NCBI GenBank assembly: GCA_028822675.1
Contig: JAPKDE010000066.1
Span: 1-11,352 of the forward strand
From: Dehalococcoidia bacterium
Lineage (GTDB): Bacteria; Chloroflexota; Dehalococcoidia; UBA3495
Direction of reading: 5' to 3'
Length of the DNA: 11,352 nucleotides
Shown here: one piece after another, positions 6,151 through 11,352 of the stretch
Numbering within the stretch: the first letter of the stretch is position 1
Layout of the letters: the number at the start of each line of letters is the position of its first letter
Position numbers and translations under genes: made by a program
The notes under the pieces: generated by a model
What the model was told of the DNA's origin: nothing
The model's input: only the letters and a program-made list of their open reading frames with translations
The model's database searches: none

Positions 6151-8418
6151 TTGGGAGTAATCATTCTTGTTTATTTTGCCCAATCGTTTTTGAAGCAAAA
6201 CCGGTCTTTCAAGATATCCCTTTTGTTCTGCATCCTAACCGGCGTACTCTCGGGATGGCTGATATTTTCTCTGATTCAGGACAACCGTCAGGTCTCCGAT
6301 AACTCGCGAAATAATGCCGTGCAGCAGGCTGTGGATGCCGCACTAGAAATCTCCCTAGTTCTAGACACGGTTCCGAATCTCGCGGACTTGCTGTCCCAGG
6401 AGATTAGTTCCGGGCAACTGGCAGAAGAGGATATTGAACCCAGGCTCCTGAGCCTGCTGGAAGCCAACCCACCGATTAGCGCCATCACTGCCTGCTTCTC
6501 TCCGCAACACTTGCCTGATTTCGTTATTGCAGTGGTGATGACCGGTACTGCCCATTCTCTTACTCCGAAGATAACGGAGACATATTCATCCAACGGATTG
6601 AGGATGCCTACGATTACACGCAACCGCATGGGAGCAGCGATTCCGCTGGAGAGCCCGTTAACGCTGCTTGGTACCACCGGCCTATTGACGAAAGACCAGT
6701 GTGGGACGAACCATATTTGGGGTCTGCCACCGGGGTTTACTGGGGCGGATACAGAACGACTTTTTACAAACCTGTTGCAGACGGAGAGGTGGCGGACGGT
6801 TCTGGGCGCACCTCTGCCGGCACGATTGACGTATCCCTAACGCTCGAACAATTCCAAACACTGGTCGGCGCAGTGAGTTTCGGCGACGTTGGTACAGGCT
6901 ACGGTTTTATAGTCTCTAAAACCGGTGATTTCATCTATCACCCGGAGTCAAAATTCGTAAACGAGACTCTGAACATCACAGACTATGACCCGCTGCTAAC
7001 CATCGCCACAATCAATGACGCCTCTCAGACGGAAGAGGGAACCAAGCTCTCAGTGTTTAACCATGTGGACCATCAATCAGGGAGGGAGTCTTGGTTGGTT
7101 ATGGCTCCTGTGGCACCCGCAGGTTGGTGAGTGGGGATAGCCCTGGATAAAGACTCCATAATCCAACGATTGGCGCTAGTGGAAGAGAACCGCAGAAGAG
7201 AAGTCGAAATCGCCATGGTGATGGCGGCTTTCCTGTTCTTCCTAGCCTTGGTCTGGATTATTCAGGAGCACAAGGGATCCAACAGAGGCTATTGGAAGGC
7301 CTCGATAATATTCTCTTTTTTGGCTATATCTGGCATCGCCTACATCTGGGTTCTCACCCTAACCGGTTCTCAAGAACCGCCGAAAAAAGATGTGATACTT
7401 CAAGAGCAGGCGATCACTAGTAAGATCGTTTCCAATTACCTGGAAGGTTCAGATAAGTTGATGGAACTTCCAACTGGGGTATTAATTGAATCAGTAGATT
7501 TTGTTTCGGCTCACAACGTCGCATTCACGGCTATATCTTTGGCAAAGATATAGCCGTGAAATCCCAAAATCCATGATTCCGGGCCCTAATGATGAGGTAC
7601 CTGGTTTCACCCTCCCTCAGGCGAATATTGGCTACCACGACGACGTGGCTGAAGTTTTTCGGAGAGTAGAAGGCGACGAACTCGTAATCGGTTGGTATTT
7701 CAGGTCCCAGCTTAGGCAGCAATTAGACTACGCCCATTACCCTTTCAATCGGGAAGACCTCAGAATTAGAATCTGGCCGCGGGACCCATACGGCGATTTC
7801 TTGCTCGTTCCGGATTTGGCATCCTACCCAAGCACCAGGCCGGATATTCTGCCTGGAATGGACAAGAACGAATTGGTGTTGGGTGGTTGGAAAGCTGAGA
7901 GCAGATTTTTCAGTTTTAGAGACTTAAACCTAAATACTAGTTTGGGTCGCTCTAGTGAAGCCAATCAACTAGTTCTGCCAGAGTTGATTTTCAATATTGG
8001 CCTGCGCCGCCAGTTTGTAGACGCTTTTATATCCCATGTGATCCCGCTGTTGATTGTCGCCTGCCTCCTGTTTGCGGTTCTGGTAATCGCCACGTTGAGG
8101 CAGGAGCGCATCGGCATCTTTGGGTTCAGCACCTCCAACGTCTTGGCCTACTGCGCGGCCTTGTTCTTCGTCGTAGTCATATCCCACATAAGCCTCAGAG
8201 ATGGACTAGATGCACCTGGGGATGTGGTGTATCTGGAATATTTCTACTTTGTCATTTATACGGCCATTTTGTTGCTTTCGCTAAACTCGATCCTGTTCAC
8301 ATCTGCCCGCATCAGTGTCCCCTTCGTGGAGTATCGGGACAACCTATTGGTTGAGATTCTTTATTGGCCGTTCATCACGGGTACGATGTTGGTCGTCAGC
8401 TTCTTCGTGTTTTACTAG
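6151..8418 (+). pseudogene. Cache-domain sensor joined to a pentameric ligand-gated channel-like module, broken by two frameshifts and a stop
   Basis: Reconstructed, about 750 residues. Order: membrane helix (FKISLLFCILTGVLSGWL, about residues 20-42); an extracytoplasmic dCache-type sensor with EDAYDYTQP, WDEPYLG and PAGW; two membrane helices (7215-7262, 7299-7361); a beta-rich domain with GWYFRSQLRQ and YPFNRED (7738 on); and four C-terminal helices (8029-8097, 8131-8190, 8230-8298, 8350-8415). The first of these four begins after LRRQF and contains IPLL. The YPF-N/D loop followed by four helices with an M1 proline resembles prokaryotic Cys-loop-type channels; this is my inference. Lesions: a one-base loss near 6515-6520, TGA at 7128-7130 where GW-S-x-G is expected, and a net +1 shift inside an inverted repeat (7524-7560). 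The start is uncertain: TTG 6151 only opens the frame and no clear ribosome-binding site is seen. Confidence 0.72.
7524..7560. repeat. 17-bp perfect inverted repeat at the second Cache/channel frameshift
   Basis: TTCACGGCTATATCTTT (7524-7540) and its exact reverse complement (7544-7560) flank only GGC. The right arm reads WQRYSRE in the downstream frame. The left arm should read FTGYI in the upstream frame, but the bases copy the right arm perfectly instead, shifting the frame by +1. The upstream frame stops at TAG inside the right arm. Confidence 0.95.
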
Positions 8419-8460
8419 CGGGGTAACTCGGTCGATCCAGGAGCAGTAACGCCTGCCGTC

Positions 8461-8489
8461 TTGACAAATAATCTCCCAAAGCCAATCAT
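8461..8489 (+). promoter_or_regulatory. Possible promoter for the epimerase gene
   Basis: A perfect TTGACA (8461-8466) lies about 100 bases before the ATG at 8562. At 17 bases the -10 would be AATCAT, a poor match, so only the -35 is convincing. Confidence 0.3.
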
Positions 8490-8561
8490 CTTGGAACCTG
8501 AGCGGAATGTTGCAGGTATCAGAAATCACACTGCGTGGCCGATAGGATTTAGGAGCTAACG

Positions 8562-9500
8562 ATGACGACATTGGTTTTGGGCGGCACCGGATTTATTGGA
8601 AAGAGGGCTGTTCCCCGGCTGATCCAGCGCGGCGAGAAAGTGGTCGTGATGGACATCAACCCCGGAGCGGCGGACTTCAGCGAGTTTGGGGACCAGGTGG
8701 AGGTGATGCGCGGCGACATCATGCAGTTCCAAGATGTGGTCACGGCGATCATGCACGCGAAGCCGGATCGGATCATGAACCTGGCCTACCTACTGGGCAG
8801 CGGCGACGACACCCCGCATTTCACCATGAAGCTAAACATCCTCGGCATGGATAACAGTTTTGAAGCGGCCCGGATCTGCGGCGTTAATAGGGTGACTTAC
8901 GCCAGCTCCATTGCCGTAAGCGGCCAACAGTCCAACTTCGGGGACGAGGCCATCGACGAAGACGCCCCCATGCACGGCACCAGCCAGTACGCCATGCACA
9001 AGCGGTTCAACGAGTTCCAGGCGCAGCAGTTCAACCAGGTCTACGGTATGTCCATCACGGGCATCCGCCCCGCCAACGTGACCGGGCCAGACAAGGTCCG
9101 TGGCTCCACTGACCATGTGCAGGTTGTGACCCTGCCGGCTTCTGGCGAGGTTGTGAACTTCCCCAAGGCTGGGCTGATGCGCTGCCCGGTACACGTGGAT
9201 GACATTGCAGAGGCTTTTGTCCGGGTGACCATGGTCGACAAGAGCGCGCACCCCATCTATAACTCTGGCGGCTACCCTATCAGCCTGGGTGACCTGGCCA
9301 AGATTGTGAAGAAGTATTTGCCCGACGCCCAGATAAACTTCGCCAGCGAAGACGGCAAAAACGAGTCCGGCAACTACCTGGTGGACAACAACCGCCTACT
9401 AGGCGAGTTCGAGCTGGAATACCCGCCCATCGAGCAACGAGTGCTACAAATCATCAACGACGTCCGCCGCGACGAAGGGCTGCCGGTCGTTAGTTTATAG
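8562..9500 (+). CDS. NAD-dependent epimerase/dehydratase (extended SDR)
   Basis: Extended SDR of 312 residues, probably acting on a nucleotide sugar or a related sugar/hydroxyacyl substrate; the substrate is not readable. The cofactor loop is GGTGFIG (7-13), Asp31 ends the second strand (VVVMDINPG), which favours NAD, and GDI (51-53) follows the third strand. The catalytic residues are Ser115/116 in YASS, Tyr143 and Lys147 in SQYAMHK. IRPANVTGP is the usual strand after the active site, and CPVHVDDIAEAF is the conserved C-terminal YxxVxDxAxA-type motif. The start is supported by AGGAG seven bases before ATG. It is a lone gene, with the broken channel gene upstream and a strong palindromic terminator downstream. 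Confidence 0.93.
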   Translation: MTTLVLGGTGFIGKRAVPRLIQRGEKVVVMDINPGAADFSEFGDQVEVMRGDIMQFQDVVTAIMHAKPDRIMNLAYLLGSGDDTPHFTMKLNILGMDNSFEAARICGVNRVTYASSIAVSGQQSNFGDEAIDEDAPMHGTSQYAMHKRFNEFQAQQFNQVYGMSITGIRPANVTGPDKVRGSTDHVQVVTLPASGEVVNFPKAGLMRCPVHVDDIAEAFVRVTMVDKSAHPIYNSGGYPISLGDLAKIVKKYLPDAQINFASEDGKNESGNYLVDNNRLLGEFELEYPPIEQRVLQIINDVRRDEGLPVVSL

Positions 9501-9604
9501 CTTTCAGCACTCAGCGTTCAGCGATTAGGCAAACCATTAAAAAGAGTTCTTCCGCGGAAGAACTCTTTTTAATGGTGAAAGCTGATTGCTGTGAGCTGAC
9601 TGCT
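9500..9604. repeat. TCAGC-type short repeats flanking the palindromic terminator
   Basis: Left of the terminator, 9500-9523 reads CTTTCAGCACTCAGCGTTCAGC, units of TCAGC about seven bases apart. To the right, 9577-9604 carries GAAAGCTGATTGCTGTGAGCTGAC, a similar series in reverse complement. Together they form a loose outer inverted repeat around the perfect stem. Such CAGC heptads may be a small non-coding repeat element, but this is not established. Confidence 0.5.
9533..9576. terminator. Perfect 44-base palindromic bidirectional terminator
   Basis: Positions 9533-9554 and 9555-9576 are exact reverse complements with no spacer, centred on CCGCGG. A5 on one side and T5 on the other make it a terminator on both strands. 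It sits between the converging epimerase and DUF4440 genes and would end both transcripts. Confidence 0.9.
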
Positions 9605-9953
9605 AGTCTGGCAACCTCGTTGATTGCCAGGCCACCATCTGCCAGGCGTTGTTGCGCTTGGCATAGACGTCGATGAATCTCAGTTCAAATTTGTTGTTGC
9701 CAACGTGGAACTTGCCGTGACCGGTTACCACCGCCGTATCCCCCAGATTTTGAACTTCTCGGGCGCTGAGTTCCAGGGAATGGTAAATAGCCTTTCCGGA
9801 CTTAACGGCGTCAATGAAAGACGTTTTGGTGTCCAGTCTGGCGGTTGTGTGAGTGTAGACCAGATCGTCGGCCATAATATCTTCCAGTGTTTTGGCATCA
9901 CTCTTGAGCATCGCCTCGATGCGCCGGTCTTGTAACGCTATTATCTCGTCCAA
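9603..9953 (-). CDS. DUF4440 / SnoaL-like (NTF2-fold) protein
   Basis: A 116-residue protein of the NTF2-like fold, a cone-shaped alpha+beta barrel used by small isomerases, cyclases and binding proteins. Seen: the N-terminal helices (IIALQDRRIEAMLKSD), then LEDIMADDLVYTHTTARLDTKTSFIDAVKSG, the typical DUF4440 start (D-L-x-Y-T-H...D-x-K-x-x-F), then alternating beta strands ending in YAKRNNAWQMVAWQSTRL. The start is TTG (9953-9951), fixed by AAGGAG seven bases upstream; no in-frame ATG is near. It lies 74 bp after the split-barrel gene on the same strand, probably one transcript. Activity unknown. Confidence 0.85.
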   Translation of the reverse strand: MDEIIALQDRRIEAMLKSDAKTLEDIMADDLVYTHTTARLDTKTSFIDAVKSGKAIYHSLELSAREVQNLGDTAVVTGHGKFHVGNNKFELRFIDVYAKRNNAWQMVAWQSTRLPD

Positions 9954-10027
9954 TTTTGATCTCCTTAAACTTGGGGCGTTAGTCTCGTTATGTTTTCCCG
10001 GTGGTTTCTCGGTGGCTTTTCTAAGGA

Positions 10028-10444
10028 TTAGCGCTCTTGTAGTACGGTGCCAGTCAGTTCGGCTATCCTGTTCACTTTGACCAACACAGCCACGCCCAGG
10101 CGGTCCGGGTCGCGGTCCAGCTCGGCTTGGACCGTACGCGCCATGACTTCGTCGCGGATGGGGCCCGACTCATGGACCTCAGCTGTGCCGTAGAAACGCC
10201 ACCTGATCTTGTCATCCATGTTGTTGTAGAGGATCACCACTTTGGGGTTTTCCGCCACGTTTTCCAGGGCGGAACGTTTCGCCCGCTCCCAGTAAGCCAG
10301 TGTCCCCGAATCGAAGACCATTACGCTGCCTTTGAGGCTGAGTTGCGGCTGACCGTCTTTGTCTGACGTCCCAACGGTGCAGGACCAACCATCAGCATGG
10401 TTCCGATCCACCAATTCCTTCATCTCGCCGCTCATGTCTATCAT
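10028..10444 (-). CDS. Pyridoxamine 5'-phosphate oxidase-like split-barrel flavin/F420 protein
   Basis: PNPOx-like FMN- or F420-binding split beta-barrel, 138 residues. Seen: an N-terminal helix (MKELVDRNHADGW), the first strand CTVGTSDKDGQPQLSLKGSVMVF, the conserved TLAYWERAKRSALENVAENPKVVILY (cofactor-phosphate contacts and the N-P-x-V motif), then WRFYGTAEVHESGP and an acidic C-terminal helix. VNRIAELTGT ends the barrel. The start at 10444 is favoured over the open extension to 10462 because GGAGAAG lies just upstream; the ATG nine bases later (10435) is a weaker alternative. Cofactor and substrate cannot be told from sequence. The gene is followed by the DUF4440 gene. Confidence 0.85.
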   Translation of the reverse strand: MIDMSGEMKELVDRNHADGWSCTVGTSDKDGQPQLSLKGSVMVFDSGTLAYWERAKRSALENVAENPKVVILYNNMDDKIRWRFYGTAEVHESGPIRDEVMARTVQAELDRDPDRLGVAVLVKVNRIAELTGTVLQER

Positions 10445-10488
10445 ATATATTCTTCTCCGCAATTTGACGGGCCGCCTAACTTGGTTGT

Positions 10489-10638
10489 CTAAGTCTTACG
10501 AGCCCGGTAGGTTATTCTAATAATCCCAAAGTCGAGCGCGGCAGCCTGTAGCGCCGAATCTCTGAAGATGTCACCCCGCCAGGCGATTTCAAAATCGACA
10601 AACCCGGCGTCCATCATTTTCAAGGTGTATATATTAAC
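10489..10638 (-). pseudogene. Remnant of a SAM-dependent methyltransferase C-terminus
   Basis: An open stretch from just after TAA (10641-10639) to TAG (10491-10489). It reads LKMMDAGFVDFEIAWRGDIF and ends IIRITYRARK. A-G-F-x-D-x-E-I followed by a short helix and a final A-R-K strand is the usual end of class I methyltransferases, including ArsM/UbiE-like ones. The Rossmann domain and SAM-binding motifs are absent: sequence upstream is unrelated and AT-rich. So only the last 40 or so residues remain after a deletion or replacement. An ATG at 10617 exists but lacks a ribosome-binding site. Confidence 0.55.
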
Positions 10639-10652
10639 TTAGATCGGTTAAA

Positions 10653-11094
10653 TCAACTGGTTTCCGCATCCATGAAGGTGTACCGAATCATCATGGCGGT
10701 TTTAATTTCCGAAATAATCTCTGTCAGGCTGTTCCGCAAACTAGTACGCCGTTGAAACAATGAACTCAAAACGACTTGGGGAACTTTTGGGGATTGTACG
10801 ACGACTACATTAGCCTGAGCCTGTGGCAACTCTGTAGTTTTATCTTTGTTCACCAAATCGTTGATAGTTAGGTGGAAGTCTTGATTTTGCTGAAGTTGAG
10901 TTAGGGAATTAACCACTAGTTATATGGCTTGCAGATTATTTAAAGCTGTTTGAATTTCATTTTTAGTCTCTACGAATTTTTCGTCAATTCGGTTCACAAA
11001 TTATTGGAAATCTAAAAATCCTGATTCTCGTTGCCAACGGTGGAAGCGAAAGTAGCAAAACTCCTGCCGCAAGTGTAATCAATATGTACTTCAT
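10653..11094 (-). pseudogene. Decayed exported coiled-coil protein
   Basis: Unrecognised family. ATG 11094 opens a clear signal peptide (MKYILITLAAGVLLLSLPPLA), but the frame soon stops. Downstream another frame holds a heptad-like stretch, DEKFVETKNEIQTALNNLQ (about 10985-10930), then TAA (10922-10920). The same frame then continues through VNSLTQLQQNQDF, LTEIISEIKTAM and a TGA at 10653. Between signal peptide and coiled coil, GNENQDF appears in a third frame, with TAA at 11003 where Gln would fit. At least two frameshifts and two stops separate the pieces. The whole looks like a small secreted or envelope coiled-coil protein in advanced decay. Base composition is AT-richer than the rest of the window, which may mean foreign origin. 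Confidence 0.5.
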
Positions 11095-11275
11095 ATAACC
11101 CTGACAACTTCGGAATTACAAACAAGATATCCGAATTTTACGCTTCCAAGCACAAACCGGTAAACTTTCGTTTGCATTTAAGCCCCTCCTATAATTCGTG
11201 GTAGAACAGCCGCTCTGGCAGTACGTCATTCATTTAAATGGAGGGTAGAAATCTTCATTGAAAACGGAGCAAAAG
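11095..11275. other. AT-rich intergenic region without gene
   Basis: No open frame of note on either strand. A TATAAT lies at about 11190-11195 on the plus strand without a convincing -35, so no promoter is called. It separates the decayed exported-protein gene from the tRNA and its terminator. Confidence 0.5.
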
Positions 11276-11307
11276 AAAAGGCCTCCTGAATAATCAAGAG
11301 GCCTTTT
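11276..11307. terminator. Terminator of the tRNA transcript
   Basis: AAAAGGCCTC (11276-11285) and GAGGCCTTTT (11298-11307) form a ten-pair stem with a 12-base loop that can pair further (TGA with TCA). Read on the minus strand, it lies just past the tRNA 3' end and finishes in a T run. A/T tracts on both sides allow bidirectional use. Confidence 0.85.
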
Positions 11308-11318
11308 TTAGTTGCGAT

Positions 11319-11352
11319 TGGTAGCGGGGGTTGGACTCGAACCAACGACCTT
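11319..11352 (-). tRNA. tRNA 3' portion (T arm, acceptor 3' strand, encoded CCA); cut by window end
   Basis: On the minus strand the window edge starts in the variable loop (AAGGTC), followed by the T stem-loop GTTGG-TTCGAGT-CCAAC, the acceptor strand CCCCGCT, discriminator A and an encoded CCA (11321-11319). The anticodon lies outside, so the identity is open. The variable loop AGGTCG and the acceptor end recall methionine/initiator tRNAs, as a weak suggestion only. Confidence 0.9.

Noticed and set aside
546..7130. Genome-wide reassignment of UGA (to Trp or Gly) to explain in-frame TGA in the rhodanese and Cache genes
   Set aside because: The acyl-CoA dehydrogenase and the small membrane protein both end in TGA, and intact genes use TGG for Trp and normal Gly codons. 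The two TGAs also stand at Cys-like and Ser-like positions, not at one amino acid.
11190..11195. TATAAT as a plus-strand promoter
   Set aside because: No acceptable -35 at 15-19 bases, and no plus-strand gene follows.
1..11352. CRISPR array, transposase or phage genes
   Set aside because: No regular spaced repeats and no such protein motifs were seen on either strand.

Overview
The window is bacterial chromosome of medium GC with a drop in GC over about the last 700 bases. Gene content is ordinary aerobic heterotroph metabolism: an acyl-CoA dehydrogenase, SDR enzymes, a split-barrel flavin/F420-type protein, a sulfurtransferase and phosphoglucose isomerase. Start sites carry clear Shine-Dalgarno sequences and TGA is used as a normal stop. 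The mix, and the phosphoglucose isomerase of the type often fused to transaldolase, would suit an uncultured Chloroflexota (Dehalococcoidia/SAR202-like) genome. That placement is a guess from gene content, not a demonstrated affiliation.

Layout. Positions 1-1282 (+) hold the 3' part of a two-domain thiosulfate sulfurtransferase, a DUF1330 gene and partial copies of both gene tails, closed by two terminators at 1317-1390. Positions 1393-5819 (-) hold an SDR oxidoreductase, an unassigned 133-residue protein, an acyl-CoA dehydrogenase, a 56-residue membrane protein missed by length cutoffs, and a phosphoglucose isomerase split by a frameshift. Positions 6151-8418 (+) hold a broken large membrane protein that reads as a Cache sensor joined to a pentameric ligand-gated channel-like module. 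Positions 8562-9500 (+) hold an NAD-dependent epimerase, ending at a perfect 44-base palindromic terminator. Positions 9603-11094 (-) hold a DUF4440/SnoaL-like protein, a split-barrel PNPOx-like protein, a methyltransferase remnant and a decayed exported protein. The window ends in the 3' half of a tRNA (-) with its terminator.

Three things stand out. (1) The catalytic cysteine codon of the sulfurtransferase is an in-frame TGA. It is followed at the expected distance by a hairpin whose GUC apical loop fits the general bacterial SECIS pattern. The gene therefore encodes either a selenocysteine rhodanese or a nonsense pseudogene whose stop happens to fall on the active-site residue. (2) Two unrelated genes, pgi and the Cache/channel gene, are frameshifted exactly at long perfect inverted repeats (19 bp and 17 bp arms). 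In pgi, removing five bases (GATGA) restores the frame and leaves an imperfect palindrome with a matching 5-base bulge. This is the signature of quasipalindrome-templated mutation. (3) The Cache plus channel-like architecture is itself unusual.

Broken genes are frequent here: pgi, Cache/channel, a DUF1330 copy, a methyltransferase and an exported coiled-coil protein. Either this lineage is losing genes or the assembly contains local errors, and read-level inspection would separate these.
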